NCBI GenBank assembly: GCA_963744575.1
Contig: CAVUUF010000001.1
Location: 62,001-126,000 of the forward strand
Direction: 5' to 3'
DNA length: 64,000 nt
Source of the DNA: Palsa-504 sp963744575
GTDB taxonomy: Bacteria > Actinomycetota > Actinomycetes > Streptosporangiales > Streptosporangiaceae
Shown: positions 41,228 to 49,589 of the stretch, in pieces
Position numbering within the stretch: position 1 is the first letter of the stretch
Layout of the letters: each line of letters starts with the position of its first letter
Made by a program: the position numbers and the translations under genes
The notes under the pieces: generated by a model
Told to the model about the DNA's origin: nothing
The model's database searches: none
The model's input: the letters and a program-made list of their open reading frames with translations, nothing else

Positions 41228-42244
41228 ATGCGCTTCCGGGGTAGCGTGGCGATCGATCTCGGCACCGTGAACACGCTGGTCTGGGTCGCGGGCCGCGGCA
41301 TCGTGCTCGAGGAGCCGACCGCGATCGCCATCGACACGGGCATCGGCAAGGTCGCAGCCGTCGGCGAGGCGGCGGACGCGCTGGCCGACAAGGAGCCACA
41401 GGACATCCAGGTGATCCACCCGCTGCGGGATGGGGTCGTCGCCGACCTGGACGCGACCGCGGCCATGCTGCACGCGTTCTTGCGCCGGACCCGCCGGTTC
41501 GCACTTGTCCGGGTCAACGCCCTGGTGTGCGTGCCGAGCGGCGCCACGCCGGTCGAGCGCCGGTCGATCCTGGCCGCGCTGAGCGTCCGGCGGCCCAGGT
41601 ACAACGTGCGGCTGATCGACGAGCCGGTGGCCGCGGCGGCCGGCGCCGGGTTCGACCTGACCGGCGGGGCGGGCGGCTTCGTGGTGGACATCGGCGGCGG
41701 CACCACCGAGGTCGCGGCGGTGGCCGGCTGGCGGGTGGTCAGGTCCCAGTCGCTGCGCAAGGCCGGCAACGCCATGGACGAGGCGATCGTGCAGGCCGTT
41801 CGGGCCGAGCTCGGCCTGATCATCAGCCAGCGCGCGGCCCGGAGCCTGAAGATGACGCTGGGCGTCACCGGCGGGGCCGACGGCTACGCCGAGACCGTCG
41901 GCCTGGACGTGGCGCAGCGGGCGCCGCGGTCCGAGCACGTGCCCGGGGGCCTGGTGGCGACCGCGCTCGAGCCGATCGTCTCGGCCATCGCCGGCGCGGT
42001 GCACGAGATGCTGTCGGAGATCCCGGCCGGGCTGGCCGAGGACGTGGTCCGGGGCAAGGTCCGGCTGGCCGGCGGCGGCGCGCTGCTGCCCGGCCTGGCC
42101 GCCCGGATCGAGACCGCGGCCGGCATCGGCACGGCCCTGGTCGAGGACCCGCTGCGCTGCGTGATCCGCGGCGCCGCGGAGATCCTGGAACGCAAGGAGC
42201 CCAAGAACAAGGACGGCGGCTCCGGGCCCGGCCTACGTCAGTAA
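41228..42244 (+). CDS. MreB-like rod-shape/actin-family protein
   Basis: This 338-residue actin-fold ATPase has the phosphate-1 motif VAIDLGTVNTLVW (residues 7-19), phosphate-2 motif GFVVDIGGGTTEVA and the adenosine motif VRLAGGGALLPGLA. MreB forms membrane-bound filaments that direct wall synthesis or spore wall formation. No mreC, mreD, rodA or pbp2 gene lies next to it, so it is an orphan paralog. The ATG is supported by GAAGGGAGCAGC. The last residues (KEPKNKDGGSGPG) are a charged tail. Confidence 0.88.
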   Translation: MRFRGSVAIDLGTVNTLVWVAGRGIVLEEPTAIAIDTGIGKVAAVGEAADALADKEPQDIQVIHPLRDGVVADLDATAAMLHAFLRRTRRFALVRVNALVCVPSGATPVERRSILAALSVRRPRYNVRLIDEPVAAAAGAGFDLTGGAGGFVVDIGGGTTEVAAVAGWRVVRSQSLRKAGNAMDEAIVQAVRAELGLIISQRAARSLKMTLGVTGGADGYAETVGLDVAQRAPRSEHVPGGLVATALEPIVSAIAGAVHEMLSEIPAGLAEDVVRGKVRLAGGGALLPGLAARIETAAGIGTALVEDPLRCVIRGAAEILERKEPKNKDGGSGPGLRQ

Positions 42245-42267
42245 GCCGGGCCCGGTCCCCGGGGCTC

Positions 42268-44775
42268 TTACTCCAGCGGCTGCCTGGCGATGGCGGACGG
42301 CTCCCGGCCGGCCAGCAGCCAGCCGACGACCGCCGCGACCACCGGCATGCCCACCAGGATGAACAGCAGGTTGGTCGTGGGCACGTTGGACAGCTCGGAC
42401 AGGCCGTCGAGCGGGTTGTCCCAGGCGTAGCCGATGGCGCCGACGTAGGCCGCCACCGTGCCGAGCACGGCGCCGCTCAGCGCCAGCGCGAAGGCGGTCG
42501 CGGCGGTCAGCTCCCGGCGGGTCATGCTGCCCGCCCCGGTGGCGGTCAGGGTCCGCAGGTCCCGGGCGGTCTCGCTGCGGATCAGGCCGACGGACATGGC
42601 CAGGATGCCCAGCGCCAGCGCGATCCCGAACACGGTGGCCCAGTTGAGGATCTCCGCCGACGAGGGCGTGCTGGACTTGGTCTCGATGGTCAGGCCGGCC
42701 CCAGCCGCGGTGAGCCGGGCGTTGGTGATCTGCGCGGCGGTCGGATTGTGCGGGCTCTGGATGAGCCAGCCGGAGACGCTGGCCTGCAGGCCGAGCGTGT
42801 GGATGGCGTGCTCGGTGATCACGGTGTTGGGCGCCGAGGTCCCGGATGGCAGGGCGCCGACCTTCTGGATCACCGGGTTGGCCAGGCACTGGCTCTTCGG
42901 GCACGGGAAGCTGTCCGGCCCTGGCGGATTGCCGCCCGGGCCGCCTTTGCCGAAGTGGAGGAGCTGCATCTGGGACAGGCCGGACAGCCCGGGCCGCATG
43001 GTCAGGATGTCGGCGTCGGGGTGGACGTCGGAGGCCTTGATCCCGAAGGCCTGCAGCAGCTGCGGCGTGGCCACGTACACCGGTCCGGACCAGGACCGCC
43101 CGGCCGCTGCGTGCTGCAGTGAGGCGGTGGCCTGGTCGAGCTCGGTGACGTCATGCGAGCCGAGGGCCGAGGCGATGCCGTAGGCCACCGCCGCCTGGGC
43201 CTGCGGCGTGCTGGCCGTCCCGGATGTGCCGCTGCCGCCCGGTCCGTTGGCCGGTCCGCCGCCGGGACCGTTGGGGGTATAGACGATGATCTGGTTCGAG
43301 GCCAGGTTCGGCCCGGCGTAGTCCAGGACGTTTCCGTACCGCTGCGCGGTCAGGACGCAGACCAGGGCGGCGATGAAGACGCCGAGGCTGATGGCCGCGA
43401 GGGCCGAGCCCGAGCGAGCCCGGTAGCGGGCCAGGTCGCGCAGGGCCAGCCGTACCGCGATCGGGGCGCGCCTCCCGGATCTGGCCAGGAGCACCAGGCA
43501 GAACGGCGCCAGCAGGATTATCGCCACGATGAGCAGGACGATGCCACCGACGAGCTCCGGCGCTCCGCCACCGTTGGCGCTCTTGCCCGAGTACGACAGC
43601 AAGGCCGCGGCGATGACGAAGAGCACGACGCCGGGCACCGCTGAGCGGTGCACCTGCTTCGGCGGCGCGGGCCGCCCGGACAGGGCGGCGACGACGGGGA
43701 CCCTGGTGATCGCGCGGGCCGGCCGCGAGGCGGCGAAGTAGGTGGCCACCACGGCCAGCGCCATCGCCGGGCCGATCACGTTCCACGGCAGCTGGAACGC
43801 GCCGATCAGGTGGTGCGCATTGGATTCCAGCCGCGGCCGGTAGGCCAGCCAGGCGGCCAGGCCCAGCAGGGTCCCGATGAGCGCGCCGAAGACACCCACC
43901 AGAACGCCGTTGACCCGGACGACCAGGCGGACGTTCCGGTCGGTGGCGCCCAGCGCGCCGAGCATGCCGAGCGAGCGGAGCCGGCGCTGCGCCAGCACGG
44001 TGAACCCGCCGACGGCGACCAGGGCGATGAGCAGCATGCCGATCGTGGCCAGCCCGAGCACGACGGTCGTGGGGTTGAGCGGGTTGCTGGCCGCCGCCGA
44101 CTGCCGGCTCTGCACGTTCGGGCCGAGGCTGGTCGCGCTGACACCCGGCGCGGTGAACAGCACGGTGACCTGGCTTGGCTTGCTGACCTGGCCCGGTGCG
44201 ACGAGCGCGAACTCATCGAGCAGGCTCTGCGGGTTCGCCGCGATGCCGACGACCTGGCGGGTGTGGCCGCCCGCATGCCATTGGTCGCCGATCTTGAGGT
44301 TGAAGGTGGAGGCCACGCCGTCGGTAACCGCCACCTGGTCCGGCCCGGCCGGGTAGTGCCCGGCGACCAGGGAGAGCATCGGCTGGCCGAACGGACCCTG
44401 CGGGTTCTGGGCGCGCAGGTCGTAGGTGTTGATCGAGCCGGGAATGGCGACGGTCTGGTTCTCGATGACGTCGACGCGGCGGGCGCGCTGCTGCAGCGCG
44501 GCGATCTGGCTGGCCAGCTGCGGGCCACCCGGGAACATGGCCATGTCCTGGGCGGTGCCGAAGCCCGCGCCGGCCGGCGGTGGCGTGTTGGTGGCCACCG
44601 CCGCCCCGACCACGGTGGCGGCCAGCGCGACCACGATGAGCGCCAGGACCAGCACCTGCTGGCGCCACTCGCGGCGGAACATCCGCCACGACCAGCGGAT
44701 CACGGCGCGGCGGGCGGGAACACCCCCGTTTGCGGTTCCCGCCCGGCTCGGGTGCTCGCGCAGCGCCGTGCTCAT
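42268..44775 (-). CDS. FtsX-like ABC transporter permease
   Basis: This 835-residue permease has the two-repeat MacB/FtsX layout: a first membrane helix (QQVLVLALIVVALAATVVGA), a large extracytoplasmic domain, three helices near 280-400 (LGLATIGMLLIALVAVGGFT), a second set near 430-530, another extracytoplasmic domain and a final helix group near 740-830. The ATG at 44775 overlaps the stop of the ATPase gene (ATGA). It works with the adjacent ATPase, probably exporting or extracting a lipid, peptide or antibiotic-like compound. Gly/Pro/Asn-rich loops (GPGGGPANGPGG) are unusual but common in this GC range. Confidence 0.9.
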   Translation of the reverse strand: MSTALREHPSRAGTANGGVPARRAVIRWSWRMFRREWRQQVLVLALIVVALAATVVGAAVATNTPPPAGAGFGTAQDMAMFPGGPQLASQIAALQQRARRVDVIENQTVAIPGSINTYDLRAQNPQGPFGQPMLSLVAGHYPAGPDQVAVTDGVASTFNLKIGDQWHAGGHTRQVVGIAANPQSLLDEFALVAPGQVSKPSQVTVLFTAPGVSATSLGPNVQSRQSAAASNPLNPTTVVLGLATIGMLLIALVAVGGFTVLAQRRLRSLGMLGALGATDRNVRLVVRVNGVLVGVFGALIGTLLGLAAWLAYRPRLESNAHHLIGAFQLPWNVIGPAMALAVVATYFAASRPARAITRVPVVAALSGRPAPPKQVHRSAVPGVVLFVIAAALLSYSGKSANGGGAPELVGGIVLLIVAIILLAPFCLVLLARSGRRAPIAVRLALRDLARYRARSGSALAAISLGVFIAALVCVLTAQRYGNVLDYAGPNLASNQIIVYTPNGPGGGPANGPGGSGTSGTASTPQAQAAVAYGIASALGSHDVTELDQATASLQHAAAGRSWSGPVYVATPQLLQAFGIKASDVHPDADILTMRPGLSGLSQMQLLHFGKGGPGGNPPGPDSFPCPKSQCLANPVIQKVGALPSGTSAPNTVITEHAIHTLGLQASVSGWLIQSPHNPTAAQITNARLTAAGAGLTIETKSSTPSSAEILNWATVFGIALALGILAMSVGLIRSETARDLRTLTATGAGSMTRRELTAATAFALALSGAVLGTVAAYVGAIGYAWDNPLDGLSELSNVPTTNLLFILVGMPVVAAVVGWLLAGREPSAIARQPLE

Positions 44776-45494
44776 TGGCTCGGTCCTGGCGTGAGCAGCG
44801 ATTCGGGGCCTGGCGCGGGCAGGGTCTGGTCGGTCACCCGGCCGTCGCGCAGGAATACCACCCGGTCGGCCCACGAGGCCAGCTGGGCGTCGTGGGTTAC
44901 CACCACCGCGGCCACGCCCCGCTTGCACGCGGCGTGGATCAGCCGCATGACCGCCTCGCCGTTGGCCGAATCGAGCGCCCCCGAGGGCTCGTCGGCCAGC
45001 AGCAGCTGGCGCTCGCCGACCACGGCGCGGGCGATCGCCACCCGCTGCCGTTCACCGCCGGACAGCTGGTCGGGGAAGTGCTCCGCCCGGTCGCCGAGGC
45101 CCAGCTCGTCCAGGCTCGCCGTCGCGGCCCGGCGGGCCCTGCGGGCCGGTACGCCGTCGAGTTCGAGCGGCAGCGCGACGTTCTCCGCCGCGGTCAGCCC
45201 GGGCAGCAGGTTGAAATCCTGGAACACGAAGCCGATGGAACGGCGGCGCAGCCGCGCCTTGGCGTTGCGCGACAGCGCCGTCAGCTCCTCCCCGCAGACG
45301 TGCACCTCGCCGCTGCTGGGATCCTCCAGGCTGCCCGCGATGGTGAGCAGCGTGGACTTCCCCGATCCGCTCGGCCCCATCACGGCCACCATGGCGCCCG
45401 CGTCGACCGTCAGGTCGACGTCTTTCAGCGCGTGCACCTCGGCCGCCCTCGCACCGTAGGTGCGGGACACGCGCCGCATTTCCAGCACACTCAT
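44772..45494 (-). CDS. ABC transporter ATP-binding protein (MacB/LolD type)
   Basis: This 240-residue ATPase has Walker A GPSGSGKST (40-48), Q-loop Gln92, signature LSGGE (144-148) and Walker B LLLADEP (164-170) with the adjacent SGALD typical of LolD/MacB subfamilies. The switch His is in VVVTHDAQLA. The ATG overlaps the padR stop by 4 bases and the stop overlaps the permease start, so regulator, ATPase and permease are one translationally coupled operon. Confidence 0.95.
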   Translation of the reverse strand: MSVLEMRRVSRTYGARAAEVHALKDVDLTVDAGAMVAVMGPSGSGKSTLLTIAGSLEDPSSGEVHVCGEELTALSRNAKARLRRRSIGFVFQDFNLLPGLTAAENVALPLELDGVPARRARRAATASLDELGLGDRAEHFPDQLSGGERQRVAIARAVVGERQLLLADEPSGALDSANGEAVMRLIHAACKRGVAAVVVTHDAQLASWADRVVFLRDGRVTDQTLPAPGPESLLTPGPSQ

Positions 45495-46087
45495 TTTCTC
45501 GCTCCAAGTCTGCGCCGTACGCTCGGCACGGCCTGCGTCGTCCCCGTTGTCTTCTCAGCCGGGACCGGTTCGGTGACGGCCCGCTTGATCCGGCTGTCCG
45601 CGGCGTCCAGCCAGCGGACCACGGCATCGAGCCGGAACAGTTCGGCGTCCACCACCAGGCCCAGGCTCATGTCGGACTCGACCTCGGTCTCCTTGATCCG
45701 AGTCCACTGCTGCATCAGCTCCACCAGGTACCTGCGGTGCACCTGGATCACATCCCGTACGTTGGTGCCCGGTACCCGCAGCGCCACCAGGACCTTCATC
45801 ACCAGCTCGTCGCGCGGCGGCGAGCTCATGTCCGACGGCGTGCGCAGCCACGCCCCCAGTTCCTCCGCGCCAGCCGCGGTGATCCGGAAGCCCTTCTGCG
45901 GGCCGTCCTGGCCGTCGCCGTCGGACTCGACCAGCCCGTCCCGCTCCAGCCGCTGCAGCGTCGTGTAGACCTGGCCGACGTTCAGCGGCCAGACCTCGCC
46001 GGTCCGCGCCTCGAATTCCTCCCGCAGCTGCAGCCCGTACTTGGGTCCCTCGCTGAGCAGCGCGAGCAGCGCGTGCCGGACGCTCAT
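45491..46087 (-). CDS. PadR-family transcriptional regulator
   Basis: The N-terminal winged helix is typical of PadR: MSVRHALLALLSEGPKYGLQ, then NVGQVYTTLQRLERDGLVES. The C-terminal helical Vir-type domain mediates dimerisation. It heads the ABC operon. PadR proteins usually repress their own operon until a ligand, often a drug or phenolic, binds; the palindrome at 46105-46123 is the obvious operator. Confidence 0.92.
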   Translation of the reverse strand: MSVRHALLALLSEGPKYGLQLREEFEARTGEVWPLNVGQVYTTLQRLERDGLVESDGDGQDGPQKGFRITAAGAEELGAWLRTPSDMSSPPRDELVMKVLVALRVPGTNVRDVIQVHRRYLVELMQQWTRIKETEVESDMSLGLVVDAELFRLDAVVRWLDAADSRIKRAVTEPVPAEKTTGTTQAVPSVRRRLGARK

Positions 46088-46104
46088 GACATGACTCTAT
46101 CGAG

Positions 46105-46123
46105 TAGCATACTGAGTATGCTA
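46105..46123 (-). promoter_or_regulatory. Perfect 19-bp operator for the PadR-ABC operon
   Basis: TAGCATACTGAGTATGCTA is a perfect 9-1-9 inverted repeat ending 17 bases before the padR ATG at 46087. Its minus-strand half TATGCT fits a -10 element, so binding would occlude RNA polymerase. Position, symmetry and size fit PadR autoregulation. Confidence 0.75.
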
Positions 46124-46287
46124 GCGGCTGACCTGGAGCCTGTCACACCGGTTAACCCCCCTCTTTCGGGCACGGGTCAGCCCCCTCCCGGCCACCGGCT
46201 ACGCCCCCTCCGGCCACCGGCTGGGGCCCCTCCGGTCCGGGGAGGGCGGCTTATCGGGAGCGAGGGGCGATGTGATGGGATGCGGGG

Positions 46288-46707
46288 GTGGAGCGTGGGT
46301 CGGTGACGGGGCCGGGGTACTCGGGCCGGCCGCAGGCGGCCAAGCTCGGCCTCAAGCCCGGCCAGCGGGTCCACCTGCACAATCCTCCGGCCGGCTGGGC
46401 GCTGAGCGGCCCGCCCGCCGGACTGGGCGACCCTGGTCCCGACGGCGCGGCCGACGTGATCCTCGCCTTCTTCACCGGCGCGGACGAGATCGTCGAGCAG
46501 ATCGGGGCCCTGGCCCGGCGGATCTATCCCGCGGGAGCGCTCTGGGTGGCCTGGCCGCGCCGGGCGGCCGGCCATCGCAGCGACATCACCGACACGGTCA
46601 TCCGCGAGCGCGCGCTGCCTATCGGGCTGGTCGACGTCAAGGTGGCCGCCATCGACGAGGACTGGTCCGGCCTGCGGCTGGTCTGGCGCACCGAGCGCCG
46701 CCGGTGA
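46288..46707 (+). CDS. DUF3052 domain protein
   Basis: The sequence VTGPGYSGRPQAAKLGLKPG followed by a QRVHLHNPPAGW region and an ADVILAFFTGADEI stretch fits DUF3052, a small actinobacterial family with a Rossmann-like fold and no assigned activity. The ATLWVAWPRRA-like segment (ALWVAWPRRAAGH) is a conserved landmark. Start may be GTG 46288 or GTG 46303; neither has an ideal ribosome site. Confidence 0.8.
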   Translation: MERGSVTGPGYSGRPQAAKLGLKPGQRVHLHNPPAGWALSGPPAGLGDPGPDGAADVILAFFTGADEIVEQIGALARRIYPAGALWVAWPRRAAGHRSDITDTVIRERALPIGLVDVKVAAIDEDWSGLRLVWRTERRR

Positions 46708-46790
46708 GCCGGAAATGAGCCGGGGAAATGGATGCGGACGCGGGTGATCGCGGGGCGTACCATGGCACCATGGGTTTCACTTGACGCTGA

Positions 46791-47969
46791 AGGCCCGCAT
46801 TTTCGGTTCTCGCCGTCGCGCTCGCGATCGAGCTCGCCGACGAGCTGGTTGACGGGGCCAAGGGAGCCGCGCTCCCCCTTATCCGGCGCGACCTGGGCCT
46901 GAGCTACGAGCAGGTCGGCCTGCTGGCATCGGTGCCGCTGCTGGTCGGCGGGCTCCTCGAGCTGCCGCTCGGCGTCCTGGCCGGCCAGGGCCGGCGACGT
47001 CGGCTCGCCGTCCTCGGCGGCGGCGTCCTGTTCGTGCTCACGCTGCTCGGCATGGCCGCCGCACAGTCATTCGTCGTGCTGCTGGCCGCCTTCATCGCGT
47101 TCTACCCGGCGTCCGGCGCGTTCGTGTCGCTCACCCAGGCCGAGCTGATGGATACCTGGCCGGACCGGCAAGCCCCGCTCATGGCGCGCTGGGACCTGGC
47201 CGGATCGACCGGGGCGGTGGCCGGGCCGCTGCTGCTCATCGCGGTGCTGGCCAGCGGCGGCGGCTGGCGGGCCGGCTACCTGGTGCTGGCCGGGGTGGCC
47301 GGCCTGGCCTGGCTGGGCGCGTACCTACGGGGCCCGGCGCGCCCGGCGGCCGGCCGGACGGGCGAGGGGGACGGGAAGCCGCGGGCGCGGGAGGTCCTCG
47401 GCGCGCTGCGGGACTGGGGGACGCTGCGATGGCTGGTGCTGATCGAGGTGGCCGACCTGCTCGTGGACGTCTTCACCGGGTTCCTGGCGCTGTACCTTGT
47501 CGACGTCGCGCAGCTGCCGCCCGCGGTGGCGGCGCTGGCCGTCGCGATCAGGCTGGGCACCGCACTCGCCGCCGACGCGGCGCTGGTGGTGATCCTGGAG
47601 CGGGCCGCGGACCTCGCCGTGCTGCGCGCCAGCGCCATCGCCGCCGCGCTGCTCTACCCGGCCTTCCTGCTCGTCCCCGGCGCGGCGGCCAAGCTGGCCA
47701 TCCTGGCCGCGCTGAGCGCGGCCACGGCGCCGTGGTACCCGCTGCTCCAGGCCAGGCTGTACGGCAGCCTGCCGGGGCGCAGTTCGGTGGCGGTGACGCT
47801 GAGCAGCGCGGCCGGGCTGGCGGGCGGACTCGGGCCGCTGGCCGTGGGGCTGACCGCGCAGGCGTTCGGGCTGAGCTGGGCGCTGGCGGGCCTGGCGGTG
47901 GCGCCGGTGGCCGTGCTGGTGGTCCCGGCCGGGGTGCGGGACGAGAGCCGGGGTCGGCCGCGGGCGTGA
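46791..47969 (+). CDS. MFS transporter, probably frameshifted near the 5' end
   Basis: The readable frame has about eleven membrane helices of a major facilitator transporter (GLLASVPLLVGGLLELPLGV and GAVAGPLLLIAVLASGGGW among others). Coding resemblance begins before any usable start: LAVALAIELADELVDGAKGA is clearly the first transmembrane region, yet the frame has a TGA at 46788-46790 and no ATG/GTG until 46932. The upstream peptide LTLKARIF lies in a neighbouring frame from TTG 46781, so a one-base shift near 46800-46808 would restore a full-length protein of about 395 residues. Either a mutation, a sequencing error, or a shortened protein from GTG 46932. The substrate is unknown. Confidence 0.7.
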   Translation, partial: RPAFSVLAVALAIELADELVDGAKGAALPLIRRDLGLSYEQVGLLASVPLLVGGLLELPLGVLAGQGRRRRLAVLGGGVLFVLTLLGMAAAQSFVVLLAAFIAFYPASGAFVSLTQAELMDTWPDRQAPLMARWDLAGSTGAVAGPLLLIAVLASGGGWRAGYLVLAGVAGLAWLGAYLRGPARPAAGRTGEGDGKPRAREVLGALRDWGTLRWLVLIEVADLLVDVFTGFLALYLVDVAQLPPAVAALAVAIRLGTALAADAALVVILERAADLAVLRASAIAAALLYPAFLLVPGAAAKLAILAALSAATAPWYPLLQARLYGSLPGRSSVAVTLSSAAGLAGGLGPLAVGLTAQAFGLSWALAGLAVAPVAVLVVPAGVRDESRGRPRA

Positions 47970-48168
47970 AAGCGCGGGGCGCGGCTGGGGCCGGGATTGC
48001 TGGACGGGGCGCGGAAGCAGGAACCTGGGCCGTTCGGGATATTGATTCTTATGATGGCCAGCAGGGGAATAGCTCGGCCTGGGGTGCGTTGGTCAGTATC
48101 GAAGGGTTTTGCTCTAGGCTAGAGCTAATCCTGCGTCCCGCCGCCTACTAGTCCCCAGGTTGCAGCTC

Positions 48169-49560
48169 ATGAAGGGTTTTCCTGTTCGTCCCGTGCCCGT
48201 GGAGAACGTCGGCGAAGTGGCCCGGGCGGTCGCCAGGCACCAGGCGGAGCAGATCACGCTGGTCCGGCGCCGGGCCCAGCCGACCGCGGTATACGTCGCC
48301 CGGCTGACTATCACGGCGGTGCTGGCGTACCTGCTCGCGTTGCAGCTGCCCGGCGGGTCGTCGCGCGACGTGGTGGCCCCGCTGACCGCGCTGCTGGTGG
48401 CGCAGGCGACCTTGTTCCTTACCATCGGCAGCGCCATCCGGCGGGTCGCGGCGGTCACCGCCGGCGTGCTCGCCGCCGTCGCGGTCGCCGCGTACGTCCC
48501 GTTCAGCTGGTGGGTGCTCGGCCTGCTCATCGCGGGCACGCTGACGCTTGGCATCGTGCTCCGGTTGCGCGAGGAGATCCTCGAGGTGCCGATTAGCGCC
48601 ATGCTGATCTTCTCCACCAACTCACACACCGCCGCCACCAGCCGTATCACCGAGACGCTGGTCGGCGCCGCGACCGGACTCGCGGCCGGCCTGGTGTTCG
48701 CCCCGCTGCGGGTGCAGCCCGCCAAGGAAGCGGTCGGCGACCTGAGCCGGCAGATGGCCGACCTGCTCGGCCAGATGGCCGAGGGGCTGGCCGACACGCC
48801 CGACCCGCGGCGCGCGGCGGAGTGGCTGGACCGCACCACGGCGCTGCGTGGCGAGATCGAGCGGGTGGACGACGCGCTGGCCCAGGCCGAGCAGAGCGTC
48901 CGGCTGAACCTCAGGAGGCTCAGGTCCGGCAACCCGGCCGCCGGGCTGCGCGAGGGCGTGGACACACTGGAGCGCGCGGCGGCGGACATGCGGGTGCTGG
49001 CTCGTTCGGTGGCCGACAGCGCGCGGATCGACAGCGACCACAGCCCGGTCAAGGAAGCCGAGACCCGGGCCCGGCTGGCCGCGGTCATCGCGGAGCTTTC
49101 CGCGGCGGTCCGGGCCTACGGCCAGATCCTCGAGGCCGACCCGGTGGCGCCCGCGTACGCCGAGTTCGCGCCCCAGCCGATCACCGAGAGGCTCGAGGAC
49201 CACCTCGAGGAGGCGCAGCGGCAGCAGGACCAGCTCGCCGGCCTGCTCTCGACCGACCCGGCCGAACGGCCGGAGGGATGGCAGCTGCGCGGCGAGATCC
49301 TGTCCCACGTGGACCGGCTGCGGTCCGAGCTCGAGCCCGACCGCCTGCCCGAGCCGCCCAAGGCCAGGCCGCTGCACGGACTGCGTGACCGGCACCGGGG
49401 TGACCGGCACCGGGGTGAACGGCACCCGGAGGAGCACCGGCGCGAGGAACGGGACGACGAGCGGTACCGCGAGCCGGCGACCGGGCCGCGGCGGCGGCCG
49501 AACCGGAGCGCGCTGCGGGTCCGGGCCAAGCGGACCGCGACCTGGGTCAGGCACCGGTAA
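48169..49560 (+). CDS. FUSC / aromatic acid exporter family membrane protein
   Basis: The protein has a block of membrane helices near the N-terminus (YVARLTITAVLAYLLALQL, TALLVAQATLFLTIGSAI, RVAAVTAGVLAAVAVAAYV, SWWVLGLLIAGTLTLGIVL) and a long cytoplasmic, coiled-coil-rich half, as in FUSC (PF13515-like) proteins. The C-terminus is highly basic and contains a short repeat (DRHRGDRHRGERH, from tandem GACCGGCACCGGGGT units). Start at ATG 48169 (TTG 48160 also in frame). Likely exports organic acids or acts in envelope stress. Confidence 0.82.
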   Translation: MKGFPVRPVPVENVGEVARAVARHQAEQITLVRRRAQPTAVYVARLTITAVLAYLLALQLPGGSSRDVVAPLTALLVAQATLFLTIGSAIRRVAAVTAGVLAAVAVAAYVPFSWWVLGLLIAGTLTLGIVLRLREEILEVPISAMLIFSTNSHTAATSRITETLVGAATGLAAGLVFAPLRVQPAKEAVGDLSRQMADLLGQMAEGLADTPDPRRAAEWLDRTTALRGEIERVDDALAQAEQSVRLNLRRLRSGNPAAGLREGVDTLERAAADMRVLARSVADSARIDSDHSPVKEAETRARLAAVIAELSAAVRAYGQILEADPVAPAYAEFAPQPITERLEDHLEEAQRQQDQLAGLLSTDPAERPEGWQLRGEILSHVDRLRSELEPDRLPEPPKARPLHGLRDRHRGDRHRGERHPEEHRREERDDERYREPATGPRRRPNRSALRVRAKRTATWVRHR

Positions 49561-49563
49561 CGG

Positions 49564-49585
49564 GCGCGGCGGCGGGTGGCCGCGC
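49564..49585. terminator. Hairpin between convergent FUSC and arcA genes
   Basis: GCGCGGC (49564-49570) and GCCGCGC (49579-49585) form a 7-bp stem with an 8-base loop in the 29-base gap between two convergent stop codons. It may serve both strands. No T-run is present, which is common in high-GC genomes. Confidence 0.45.
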
Positions 49586-49589
49586 TGGC

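Noticed and set aside
41026..41244. 72-codon frame with a VMART-type hexapeptide repeat before mreB
   Set aside because: No ribosome site and the repeat explains the open frame. Kept only as a tandem repeat, since a translated leader is possible but unsupported.
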